Made by a program: the position numbers and the translations under genes
NCBI RefSeq assembly: GCF_963576615.1
Contig: NC_088708.1
Span: 3,906,001-3,970,000 of the forward strand
From: Watersipora subatra
Taxonomy: Eukaryota; Bryozoa; Gymnolaemata; Cheilostomatida; Watersiporidae
Direction of reading: 5' to 3'
DNA: 64,000 bases
The notes under the pieces: generated by a model
What the model saw: only the letters and a program-made list of their open reading frames with translations
What the model was told of the DNA's origin: nothing
Database searches by the model: none
In this document: in pieces, positions 1-11,451 of the stretch
Numbering within the stretch: the first letter of the stretch is position 1
Layout of the letters: every line of letters starts with the position of its first letter

Positions 1-1139
1 CATTCTCCCGTATTTATATCGTTGCTAGGCACACCAACGCGAGTTATCTTGCTTCTGAAATTTATCTATTCCTTGTGTTGTTATTTTTACATTACATAAG
101 AAGAATTTTGATTAGTCAGAGAAAAATTTTCTGGCTAATCAAACAAACGTACATATATGCCTCAATGATCTCTCTGGCAAAAGTTATAACTAAATTACTA
201 CGCCCATTGCGACATCTAACTGAACCGAAAATCATCGCTGTCACTTTAAAATTTATCGTTCGCGATCAATTTTTTTCAACTCCAGAAGTAAATATGCAGA
301 TTCAGAAAGGGTAAGACAGTGACAGACTGCATAAATAAAATTGAAACATTATTTTTAATGTTTCAAAGTTTTTACTGACTTTTAATTTTGTCAATTGGAA
401 TCGTTACACTCGAATAAGAATGCACTTTTTAGTCAGAAAAAAAGTTATCATTCAATATCGATAGGATCATATTCATTCTCAGAGCTGCCCCTGAAGTCTG
501 AAAAGTCAAGAGCAGAGTTACTGAACATATTGTTATTGTTTGAAACATGTTTATGACAGTTTATTTGAGTTATATATTGGGATGTAGATTTGCTATGCTT
601 TGAAGGAGAATACTCGCGAGGAAAAATTCGAAATTATAGTTTCGTGATTTTCATGTTCATGACTAACTGTACATGTATAAATAATATTCATAACTTTGTA
701 TTGTATGTAATAAATTACTAATTTTAGTCAAACACTGTATATTTTGTAACTTCTTTGGTGCAAGTCTAACTTTGTTTCAGCAAATAGCAAATAATTTTTT
801 GATTTTTTGCTGCTTACATATTGATTTTGTGTTGCTGCTTACATATTGATTTTGTGTTGCTGCTGTTGCAATTATTTAGTGTTTGCAGATTTAATGTGTG
901 TATGCCAACAAATTCATGTTCTTAGCAGCGCACAATTTTTGATTTTACTGAAAGTATGCCCATGTTGATGGGTATTGTATTACTTTTCTCATTTTTTTTG
1001 AAAACAAGTGTTCTGCATGTTTTGCTGTGCAACTGTTCTGTTTGCAACTTTAAGTTATAAAGTCAGAGTTATTTAATATCAAAGACTAGTTTAAGTTATT
1101 TTACATTATTCGATTACATTTCATTACAATTATAAGTTA

Positions 1140-1207
1140 CATCTGGCCCTTTGAGGACAGCCATTACGCTGATGTGGCCCTCGGTGAAAATGAGTTTGAC
1201 ACCCCTG
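1140..1207. repeat. terminal end of a hAT-type DNA transposon
   Basis: The segment ends in GAGTTTGACACCCCTG, the reverse complement of CAGGGGTGTCAAACTC. That is a widespread hAT-family terminal sequence, and the preceding bases (TGGCCCTCGGTGAAAATGAG) also fit the family. Only one end is visible. I saw no matching left terminus or target duplication, so this is a truncated copy or one running past the window edge. Confidence 0.5.
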
Positions 1208-1752
1208 ACCTAAAGCAACAAACAAATCTCAAGTGATAGTAAAATATCTATACTTTCTGATTAAAAATATTTAAAACTTCACACGAGTGACACTTTAACT
1301 TGCAACAAGCAATCTATGCTTTTGATTGATATATAGTTTGTATATGTACATGTATCTACTGATAAATACGTGCACTTATGACTGTCCTGATAACTTGAAC
1401 GCTCTAATAACTCGAACACTTTGGCTCGGTCCCTTGAAGTTTGAGTTATCCGTGTTTCACTGTATATATACATATTTACGTGGGCATGTTAAAGATCCAC
1501 CTCTGCCCTTCACACACCGGGCAAGTGAAATGGCTACCTGGCTCTGTCAGACTGGACGTGTTGCACTGGCATCCCTTCAGGTTAATCTGACAGTTCCAGA
1601 AGTGGTAGATACTGAGAACTGGGTCACCTCTTCTCTACCATACTGCTCGACCCAAGCATGCATCGCTAAGATGCAAGTAATTTTCGAAAGCGACCGACAG
1701 CAAGCCATATACTACTGAATGCTCGGCATTACCCAGGTATTAAAAAGTTTTT

Positions 1753-1874
1753 GCACAGAAAATTAATTTTTATTTAACATAACATTTACCATTCTAACTT
1801 GTAATGGTAAATTTACCATTACAAGTTAGAATGGTAAATGTTGTCTATGTTAAATTAAAATTAATTTTCTGTGC
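1753..1874. repeat. near-perfect 122-bp palindrome (fold-back)
   Basis: The left arm starts GCACAGAAAATTAATTTT and the right arm ends AAAATTAATTTTCTGTGC. The centre is TAAATTTA with no spacer, and the right arm carries a few extra bases. It would extrude as a long hairpin and could be a small fold-back element or a replication-slippage product. It lies in the probable TUFM upstream intron. Confidence 0.75.
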
Positions 1875-2591
1875 AATTAATTTTCTGTAAAGTTAATAAC
1901 AAATATTTTGTACATCTACAATAAGGCAAAACAACAAAATCTTTTTACTATAAAAAACAGTTATAACTGTTTGTCGTTTATCACTATTCAGGGGTCAAGG
2001 TTAGGATAAAAATAATTTTTGACGATACTCCAACTCATTACATTAAGACTGGTAGACCGACGCTGTAACACCTGCACCGATTGATCGCGTTTGTATTTAT
2101 GAACAATTGTGCAGCTAACCTATTCGCCTTTTTGTCGACACATTTACCGATTTATTACGACGAACTAGAATGTCGCGAAAGTTATATTTAATAGATATGA
2201 TGATAATAAACCCATGGTTCTTTTTCCGCAAATGCGGCGAAATAAACTAACATTCAAATCAATTTAAAAACTCGCCTGACTTGACACTTTGCGTTACATG
2301 GAATTTTTTACGTAATAGAAAATAAATAAATTTTTTACGTTATTTGGAATTTACGTTATAGAAAGTATACGTTATAGGAGATTACGTTGTTTCGATCAAG
2401 TTTTATCGATTTGAATGTAAAAAACATCCTGACCATTAGATCATCACAAAAATCAAAAACAATCGCAAATGATTGAAAAATACCGACACTTTCTGATAAA
2501 ATCTACTAAAATTTTCTGCAAGTTTATCTTTAAGGTGGTGATTATTTTTACTAAGCGACAAGTGCTGGGAGAGGGAGGCAGGTATTCGAGA

Positions 2592-2715
2592 GGAGTGCTT
2601 GTATTAACAGCAGGATGGATGTTTGAGTATTACCTCAATGTACCTATTTAAAGGGGAGTGCTTGTATTAACAGCAGGATGGATGTTTGAGTATTACCTCA
2701 ATGTACCTATTTAAA
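2592..2715 (+). repeat. 61-bp tandem duplication beside the TUFM acceptor
   Basis: Two nearly identical copies, 2592-2652 and 2655-2715, both begin GGAGTGCTTGTATTAACAGC and end CTATTTAAA. The second copy ends 22 bases before the exon at 2738, so the duplication includes the branch-point neighbourhood of that acceptor and is probably recent. Confidence 0.9.
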
Positions 2716-2737
2716 AAAAATTGTCGATTTATTACAG

Positions 2738-5700
2738 TCTTAGCTGAAGGAAAGAATGCACAATATAGAAAATATGAAGAAATTGACAATGCTCCAGAGG
2801 AGAAGGCAAGGGGTATTACTATAAATGCTGCTACAGTTAGTTATTCGACTGACAATCGTCACTATGGTCATGTTGACTGCCCTGGTCACGCCGATTACAT
2901 AAAGAATATGATAACTGGTGCTGCCGCAATGGAAGGTGCCATATTAGTGGTCGCTGCTACAGATGGTGCCATGCCTCAAACTAAAGAGCATATGATTCTG
3001 GCTAAACAGGTGAGGCCATTTTGATGTCTGTCCGCTTGCATCATACTGTTGCTGGTTATTGCTAGGACATTGTTGGACATTTCCAAACTATTTGTCCTTA
3101 TCGAGGATGTCACTTTTCAGATATTCACCACTAGTGAATATCTGAAATCTATTATCTATTATTAATCTATCTAATCTAAATTCTATCATAGCATGTCTGA
3201 TTTCTCTATATATGTAGGTGTGAAGCCTAGCTCTAGGACTGTTATGTTTTTATAAAATTAGAACATTCAAATAGTTCGTGTGTCATCAATGTTATGTTAC
3301 TGTTCGTATCTTAGTGGCTTATGGAGTGACCCTTTGTGCTTTTCTGACAGTTGCTGCGAATTTTATTGAACGATACTTGGCAAATGCTCTTTGATATGAC
3401 ACAAGAAGTTTTGCTATTTCTATCAGGTATTCAAGGTGTATGACTAAAGTATTCCTGAGGTTATGACAAATTGCAGATTGGTATAGAAAAGATTGTGGTA
3501 TTTGTGAATAAATGTGATGCTGCCGAGGAGGAAGTGATAGAACTGGTTGAAATGGAAATCAGGGAAATGCTGACTCACTATGGATTTGATGGAGAGGAAT
3601 GCCCAGTTATTAAAGGCTCTGCATTGGCTGCTCTGGAGGTAATCAGCTGCTGCCAGATGTGTAACTGGCAGCTCTAACAACTCCCTTGTATATAACTACA
3701 GATAACTACAACCTCCTTGTATATAACTACAGATAACCACAACTCCCTTTTATATAACTACAACTCCCTTTTATATAACTACAGATAACCAACTACAACC
3801 TCCTTGTATATAACTACAGATAACTACAACTCCCTTTTATATAACTACAGATAACCAACTACAACCTCCTTGTATATAACTACAGATAACTACAACCACC
3901 TTCTATATAACTGCATATATCTACAACTCCCTTGTATATAGCTGCAGATGGCAACAACTCTCCTGTATATATCTACGGATAACATAAACTCCCTTGTATG
4001 TAACTACAGATAGCTAAAACTCGCTTGTATGTCAATACTGATAACTACCTACAACTCCTTGCATCTCCTCTACTGTATGTGTAGCACTTCATTTTAGGAC
4101 AGAGATGAAAAAATAGGGACAGAGGCTGTTAAGGAACTTCTTGCTGCTATGGACTCCTACATACCACAACCAGAGCGTGACCTTGACAAGCCGTTCTACA
4201 TGCCGATAGAGCTCACTTACTCCATTCCAGGTTGGTATTCTCTGCATCCAATTAACATCACCCACGCATGCTATCTTTTGGCATAAATGGATGCAACTTG
4301 CCTTCATCTTGGTTCACCCCGGATATGCTCTACGAGTCTTGTCAGGACATGTTAGCTCTCAATCTACATTGGCTCAAATACTTTGCTGATAATAAAAATA
4401 TGTTTCAATACTACGATTACTTGCAGCGGTGATTGATTCATTTCTTGTTGAACAGATATTCAACTAAAAGACTGGCCTTGCTACTGTTGTAATGTTATTC
4501 ATTTAGCAATGCCAGAAATGAAACATATTTGCATAAAAGTAACAGGTTTACTTTTATATTTATATTCTTTGCAGTGACTTTCCTCACATCCTCTGTAGTT
4601 TAGTATCAACGGTTGCAGATTCACACAGATGTGAAATTAATCACATTCACTTTTTTCTCCAAGCTACAGAAATATAACGGAATCTGTCATGTTTTTGCAG
4701 GCAGAGGCACAGTTGTGTCAGGGAAATTGGAGCGGGGTACAGTGAAACAAGGGGACAAGTGCAGCATCCTCGGCTATGGCGTCGAGATGGACAGCATTGT
4801 CAATAGTTAGTAATCCTATAACTTATCATATTCTCCCTCTCGTATTCTCTCTCTTGCATCTTACTTTTTATAGGTTTCCTTTTGCATGCACCCTCTGACT
4901 TGTGCTTCATCTCATATTTATACAAACCCTTGACAGTCTCACGCTATGCGCTTGTTTGCTGTTTTGGCCTTTGTTCACCTTTGGGGCAGTTGTTTTAGTC
5001 AAAAGAAATTATATATGCAGCTGTTCATCAGCATACACGTGTCCTGGTTTGTATTTTGATCTGTGGCTCGGCCAACTCTTTGACTTCAGACGCAAATACG
5101 TTAACAACCAGCATTCACAGTTTGCACTCACTGCATTGCCATTTCTGCAAAAATTGTTTAATGTGTCTGAAAAGGCTAGGGCTACACGTTCAACAGTGCT
5201 TCAAATGAGTAACTACAGAGATAATTCGTCCGTTTCTTAGATAGGCTTATGACCTTGACATAGCGATAAATCGACTACCTAGATAATAGTCACACATCGT
5301 CAGAAGGTTCTCTGTTACCCAGGTGTGGAGATGTTCAAGCAGTCACTGGACAAGGCAGAAGCAGGAGACAACTGTGGAGCTCTACTGCGAGGAATCAAGA
5401 GAAATGAAATTCGTAGGGGACAGGTGCTGTGCAAGCCGAAGACTTGCAGCATCCACAATCATGTAGAGGCCCAGGTCTACATCCTCTCGCAGGCCGAGGG
5501 AGGCACGAACAAACCCATTACCAATCATTTTCAGCCTCAGATGTTTTACCAGACCTGGAATTACCCTGCTTACATAGAACTCAAGGATGGCAAGATGATC
5601 ATGCCCGGAGAGGATGCAACTATCACTTTAGCTGTCAAAGGCAAAATGGTGAATTTTAATTTTAGAGAGATTTTCTGTGTGTCAGATCTTGGCCATCTGC

Positions 5701-6105
5701 CACTCAAGAGGTTGTTTTGAGATCATAGTTGATTTTTATTGCTCTTTAAGCTTTCACGGTTGTAGTTGACAGATGTTAGCGATCTGACTGGCACAGCACA
5801 TTGCAACAGTTGCCTTATTGTTAGGTTTATCATACTTCACTCAAACTGAGTTGTTTAAACATCATTCATAGGGTTTGTGCTCATGTAATCCCTCACTTAG
5901 GTATGATCCTTGTACCAGTTGTATTTCCTCATCATAGGTTATGGAGAAAGGTGGACGATTTACTTTGCGAAGTGGAGCTAAAACCTTGGGCTATGGCGTT
6001 GTGTCGAATATTTTGCCTGATATTGATATGGACATTTATGAGGCTGAGAAGAAAAAAGTGAAAAAGGCTGAGAAGAAAGCCCAGGAGGCTGAAGGTTATG
6101 CATAA
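2738..6105 (+). CDS. TUFM: mitochondrial elongation factor Tu (3' six exons, N-terminus outside window)
   Basis: GTP-binding factor that delivers aminoacyl-tRNA to the mitochondrial ribosome. Exons: 2738-3009, 3477-3638, 4098-4230, 4701-4805, 5323-5648 and 5938-6105, all with AG/GT borders and consistent phases, giving 387 residues to the TAA. Seen: the [13 protein letters not shown]...GITINAA stretch that leads into the G3 motif DCPGH, the G4 motif NKCD, the G5-type SAL, then the two beta-barrel domains ([38 protein letters not shown]). The G1 loop and the mitochondrial transit peptide must be encoded left of the window. The protein ends in an unusual lysine-rich tail ([20 protein letters not shown]) in place of the short end of human TUFM. 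Fourth intron donor is GTTAGT at 4806. The gene converges tail-to-tail with the CARD gene at 7523. Identification is secure; the start is missing. Confidence 0.95.
3678..4046. repeat. minisatellite in TUFM intron
   Basis: About a dozen degenerate copies of a roughly 30-bp unit built on CTCCTTGTATATAACTACAG fill most of the intron between exons ending 3638 and starting 4098. Copies towards the right end are more diverged. No coding potential. Confidence 0.85.
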
Positions 6106-6209
6106 GCACCCAGCCTACCTCTGTATTGTTAAGTGTGTTGAATTATGTGTAATCTTTGTGTAATATACATAACATGTATGATAATGCATATTTATAAATG
6201 TTTTTTTAC

Positions 6210-6215
6210 AATAAA
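6210..6215 (+). terminator. poly(A) signal of TUFM
   Basis: A canonical AATAAA lies 105 bases after the TUFM stop codon in an AT-rich context, the expected place for 3' end formation. Confidence 0.7.
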
Positions 6216-6225
6216 GTTTCTCTGT

Positions 6226-7522
6226 AGTGTTAGATTTTGATGAGCGGCAAACAACTGATTTAAATTAATTTGTTACTATGGAATAACAAAGATAAACAAT
6301 TAATGAGGCCATAATTATTTTAATTTTACCAAGTGTAATAATTGCAAAAAACAACAAATACATTACTGAGTGCTCCATGCAGCTTATTATTGTCTCGATA
6401 TTATGCAAAACCTCATGACCTGTCGATAGAGGCTTCTGACTACAAGTTTGCTGCAAGTTGTATCATTCTAAATATCATTTTGATAAGTCTTTGGATGCTT
6501 GATCATGTATGGCCTTTATTTCAATATCTTCGCATTTTCTTCAGTATTATCCAGTTCAAACCGATGTCATACATGCGAGGTGCCGCACTCTTGCATGACC
6601 GCGCAGGACAATGCACTGGTGGAGTACTCACAGGATTTAGTTGTCATCCTGCAATTTCATCGCTATCGCGGTTCAATCAATCGCACACCTGCCAATGCTT
6701 GCATAGCAGGACGTGGCACCTCATACACATTGGTCTGAACAAGGCATAAATTATAACAACTAATTGTAAGTAATCGTTTAACGCATTCATTGAACTCAGT
6801 TTACAATACATATTTGTCAATAATTGACTCTCGATATTCAAAAGCACGTAAAACTTTAATTTATTGGATATTGAATTTCCTAGTTTGCTCAAGAAGAGCA
6901 GACTGACATGTAAGAAGAGGCCTTGAAGTGTAATTAAACACCCTATACCATAACAATGATATATAAATGTAATAGGAATCAACCCAGTTCACTGATGTAT
7001 ATAATCAAAGTGAAATGAGGTGGCTTCATTCACTATCTGACTCAAACATTAAATCATAAGTTGTCAGCCTTGAAAAATACTTCATTGCTTTTAATGTTGG
7101 GAACCCAAACCTGTAATTCAATAATTTGTAATTGTTTAGACTTGCAAGAAAACACGCAGAAGCGATCAGCCATCTTCAATTAGAATCGATCAAGCTGTGT
7201 CTATATTTATAGGTAGCCTATCTAGTACAAAGCACCACTAACCACTTGACGCAATAACCAAATTTAGGGTGAAAAGACCTTAAACAACAGTAAAAGTACC
7301 TCACAACGTGTCACATTAATGAATAGTAGCTAGCGCTTTACCGTTACAAATTTAGCATTGAACGCTGGTAAATAATTATGTACAAATGTAATTTTAATGT
7401 AACTGCTATTTGTTTAAATTTTTGACAGAAGCGATACACAATTTGGATGCATGCACACTGAAATTGCTCCAGAAAGTTTGTATTTCAGACATTTTAATGT
7501 GATACATCGAGGTATAATCATC
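6226..7522. other. intergenic region between convergent genes
   Basis: This region separates the 3' ends of TUFM (plus) and the CARD gene (minus). I see no coding exon, RNA gene or clear repeat. ATTAAA-type signals on the minus strand, near 7393 and 7493, could serve the CARD gene. Confidence 0.5.
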
Positions 7523-10500
7523 TCAATGCTTTAGCTCTCCTAGAATGATTGCTTGTGCATCAGCTAGCTTGTCTAGGATGACATAGTGGCAGGCCAACAG
7601 GCCTCTGTAGCACAGTGTCTCCAGTGTTGTCATCCGAAGTGTCTGAGGGTGAGTAAGGGATGAAAAATCATAAGACGATTGCAGCATTCTCTCAACAGCT
7701 ATCAATTGCTCTATACCAGCTTCTACCTGTTGGTAGCTGCCATTCACTCTTCCTCCTTCATTAGTTTTACTTACAAAGAGAGCTGCAGATATTTTATACC
7801 GGAGAGATGTTATCTGCATATAGAACATAAAATTTTGCTGTTGTTACAGTTGCATATGTAATTTTATGTGCTCAAGGGAAGAAAAGGCTGATGGATTACA
7901 TGCAACGAAATCAACAAAATACACTGAATGATTCAAGTCTAACTCCAACATGAATAGTAACAGGTAATGATCATGTGTCTATCATACCTTATCAACAAAC
8001 TGCTGATGTAAATCAAGAAAGTGGTCAATTGATGCAGTTGAAAGGATCCTGGGTGTATGCATCGATACATAGCCTTTAAAAGTGACGAAGTCCTCCATAG
8101 TTGATATGCGAGTGAAGGTTGGAGGATGGACAAGCTGCAGCGTCATGAGCAGCTCAGATACTTCTTTGTCAAACTCAGCCAGAGAAGAGGATAGATCGCA
8201 CCGCATATCTTCTATGAGCTGAACACAGTTATCAATAAATTGGCTGTTTTCCTCTTCCTTCATGGATCGTTCTTCACCTGTGAAAATGTGTCGGTAGACT
8301 AGCTGACACCCTGGAAGTACTGAGTCAGTAGACTAGCTGACACCCTGGAAATACTGAGTGAACTAGTATTGAGTGGCTAGACTGAGTACTCAACATCAAT
8401 TCAATATAATCAATGAGCTCACCTGAATCCTCCTGCTCGCTGGTAAAACAGCTGTCAAACTCTGTTTCCGACACTGTCCGTTGATCACTGTTCACAAGGG
8501 CCAGAAGCTCCCGTCTGCACTCCTCATAATCAGCTGAAAGAATCTCAACTGTCATTCTCACTTCTGACATGTTATACTTGGCAAGGAGCTCTTCCGTCAC
8601 GAGTACCTGCTCTATTAACTTGACCAACTCATCGCTGTTGTAGAGTTTCATCAGTCTGTCGAGGGCGAGAAGATGCATGACTTGCGTCTAGAAAATGCAG
8701 ACATCTCACCTAATGCTCTGAGCATGTGAGAAAACTTAGCTTGTACCCATGACTATTCTTATTTCACACCAAGTATTTGAACTACACAAAATATAGTTAG
8801 TTAAAGATCTCAGGCCAACTTTTATATTTCTATGAGAATGCATACATTTATTTTGCAACTAGTAAAGGCTGCCTTAGATATCGAGAATATGAGTATTGCG
8901 CACTGAAACTTGTTGCATAGCCTGAGAGTTTAATGTTATGTTTCAACTACATGTATAAATACAAGTTATAGAAAGGGGGTACAAATAGCATGCATAAGCA
9001 AATCATTGCACAGGATCACAGCGTAGATAACGCAAAGAGAAAGATGAGACAACCTCAAGAATGACGCTGCCTTGGTAAACTCTGTGAAATATAATTCCTT
9101 GGAGTCTTTCAACAGTATTCAGTATTTGAGTGTGATGCTCTCCCTGCTCTACCATGCAGCTGGTGATAGTCGTAGCCATGTCAACAAATGCCTTCTGGGA
9201 GTGTTCCACAGTGCCATTGAAATCATTGCTTGACATTCTTTCTATATCGCATCTGATAGGGAGATGGCCTAACACAGAGCACATGTATCATCATATGCCG
9301 AGTTGACGTGGTCAACAACGATTAGGGCACTTGGGATGATAAAATCCAAAAGAACTTCTACCAAGACTCACACAAGAAATAGTGCAACAACACTGCACAA
9401 GCAACACTGCACAGTCAAAAGGTAACAATCAGATTAGGTGTGGAAATAAGCTGATTCTCAAACAGAATATTAGTTGGGCTACCTGAACGTCTGATGGCTG
9501 AGCTTAGCTGCATCAGTGAATTTTTTTGCCCATTGCTTGTTTTTCGCACAATCGAGGGTAATTTTGCAGGCCCAACAATCCCTATAGCGATGTTTCCTGT
9601 AGAGGTTTTCCGTTTGCCCTTTGCTTTAAACTTGGGCACTTCATATATAGATATCGCCTCTGTAAGAAAAAGGTGGATGTTTAAGTTCAACGACAAATGT
9701 ATGTACTTTACATTCTGTATATCTCAATCTAATTGGCAAATCAAAGAGCAATACATACCTAGGGCCTTGCGAGCATCGATCTCTTTTAGCGCATTTACTA
9801 GCTTCTGTCTCGTCGCTCTCGACTTGTCCTTAACAAGCCATTTCTGTAAGACCATATCGGCACAGCGAGATTGCTTCTCATGGGGCGCCACAGTAATGCT
9901 TGCTATGTCTTCTTGTGAGAGACCGAGTGCTGTGGCCAGTAGCTGCCACTTTTTAATAATGTGAGGAATAACATATGGCAGCAAATGTGAAATACCTGTG
10001 AATACATGAACAGCTATTATCTTTAGTTTTCTCATACAAAGTACCAACTTCCTTTTAAGAAACAATAATTATTTCAGCTGTTAAACATTATCTTACTGAC
10101 CTGGCAGCTCTTCCTTGTGTGCTTGTTTATGTTGTAGCTTCTGTCTTGATTTCCTTTTTTTAATCGGCTAAAAAGTCCAAAAGCCTAGTCACACATTATC
10201 TAACTTAGACGTACAATGCTTACCGAACAGTAAAAGACACACCAGTAACATTGTAAATAAAAGATGAGCGAGATTACCTTCAACCCTGCTAGCTGAGAAG
10301 GTACTCTCAGACGAGAGCTTGTTCGCTGACTGACAGGTCTCGTTAATGAAGTGTCACCTTCAAAATCCGAGGTGCTACAGCTGCATCTTCTAGAACTTCC
10401 ATTCAATTCATCCTCCAACTCTGTTAGTTCTACAAAAGCAACTGGATCAACAAAGCCAACAATAGAGGTAGACAAAGGTCAACTAAGAGAGTCAGCAAGG

Positions 10501-11005
10501 TACTGCTAGCATAAAGATCAAGACCACCCACTTGGTATGGAACTACCACCAAAGAGTAGACTAGTGATGTCATAACATCTTTACAGACCTTCCACCGTGA
10601 GTTCAGTCTCTTCCATCAGGTCAACAAGGTGAGTCTGACCAGAGCCATATTTGAGCGCAGCTATTAATGTTTCATACGCATTGTCACCCCTTTTTGGAAG
10701 TATCTTTAGAAGTTTTTCATTTTTTGCAAAAGACTTGACTGCACTTCGAATATCTTCTGCCATATCAAATGTTATGACACCCTGCAGTGAGTACGCGTAT
10801 CATACAATATGACTACACAGATGTACAAGTTTAGTAAAATGGCTGAAACTATGCTATGCTGACTTATCGTGCGAATGAAAGAGAGAGAGCTACCTACTGC
10901 TTGAATGAAGTATGGCATCATGTACTCTAGTTGCATTTCATTGACGAGTTGTACATGATTCTTCTTCAGTTTGAGTCGATGTTCAAGGGCCATGGGCTTC
11001 CCCAT
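7523..11005 (-). CDS. CARD-Death domain-TRADD-N-like adaptor protein
   Basis: Ten exons: 10898-11005, 10589-10781, 10278-10429, 10101-10167, 9759-9995, 9483-9659, 9054-9268, 8423-8687, 7988-8277 and 7523-7813; 664 residues. Residues about 7-90 are a CARD split over two exons (MMPYFIQA/GVITFDMAEDI, then KLLKILPKRGDNAYETLI). Residues 163-167 are basic (KKRKS). Residues about 176-250 are a Death domain (KKWQLLATALGLSQEDI, later VLQKWL). Residues about 340-440 match the TRADD-N-like pattern (YQGSVILE, then ALDRLMKLYNSDELVKLIEQ and LVTEELLAKY). The C-terminal 190 residues are helical and unknown to me. CARD plus DD recalls CRADD/RAIDD (about 199 residues), but that protein ends after the DD. By family knowledge such proteins assemble death-fold signalling complexes; a role in immunity or apoptosis is inference. 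The donor at 9053 (GTTGTC) is weak, chosen because it restores family spacing. The start ATG could instead be Met5. Confidence 0.85.
8294..8359. repeat. 34-bp tandem duplication in CARD-gene intron
   Basis: Two copies of GTAGACTAGCTGACACCCTG plus 12 further bases, offset by 34, lie in the intron between the exons ending 8423 and starting 8277. Only one mismatch is visible, so it is young. Confidence 0.9.
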
Positions 11006-11451
11006 GCCGTATAAGACTGCCCTTTTTCTGCCAACCTCTTGCTAGTCTACTATATTTACAGGAATTAGCGGTAAGCAATTGCTGCCTGTATTTTGGGCAA
11101 TGAACACACATTAGCAATCGATATAGCCGAAAGAAGCAAAGGCGGACAAGAGATCAATAACTAATGAGGAAGAAAGGCAGAGCAGCTTTTGTCAAGTTTG
11201 AATAGTCTGTCAGTGGATGCTATTGTTATTGACTTCACAAATCGATTGATGCAACTGTTAGGAATCACAAATAATAAAAATAACACAATAGCAAGGAATA
11301 ACACAATCCTTTAATTACCTTTTATTACAAATACATCAACAATTTACAAAATATTGCACGAATCATTGTTCAATATATAACATTATTCTATTTGTGTGAC
11401 AAACACCTGTACAATAGTCACTGTATTATATAGATATATACGCTAATTGCT
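11006..11451 (-). promoter_or_regulatory. short spacer between NUP107 and the CARD gene
   Basis: Only 446 bases separate the NUP107 stop codon from the presumed start codon of the downstream CARD gene on the same strand. The spacer must hold the NUP107 3'UTR (AATAAA signal at 11321-11326) and whatever drives the CARD gene. I see no TATA-like motif that decides the promoter. Co-transcription followed by trans-splicing cannot be excluded. Confidence 0.45.
11321..11326 (-). terminator. poly(A) signal of NUP107
   Basis: On the minus strand AATAAA occurs 126 bases after the NUP107 stop codon (plus strand TTTATT). Confidence 0.65.

Larger units (their letters stand above)
1..2737. other. upstream intronic sequence of TUFM, no coding exon seen
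   Basis: This stretch precedes the first visible TUFM exon and is probably intron, because that exon begins in mid-codon after an AG acceptor. I searched for the missing first GTPase motif (GHVDHGKT) and found no reading frame for it, so the start of the gene lies left of the window. The stretch holds a hAT-type transposon end, a near-perfect palindrome, a 27-bp duplication near 807-860 and a 61-bp duplication just before the acceptor. The open frame at 1326-1718 resembles no family I know. Confidence 0.6.

Noticed and set aside
1326-1718. 130-codon plus-strand frame in the TUFM upstream region
   Set aside because: No family resemblance, no splice-consistent neighbours and repeat-like surrounding sequence.
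3678-4046. CRISPR-like array
   Set aside because: The repeats are contiguous and degenerate without unique spacers, and the host is an animal. The same holds for the arrays at 32205, 34395 and 58465.
9494-9964. 156-codon plus-strand frame
   Set aside because: It is the antisense shadow of two exons of the CARD-Death domain gene, whose minus-strand frames have clear domain matches.
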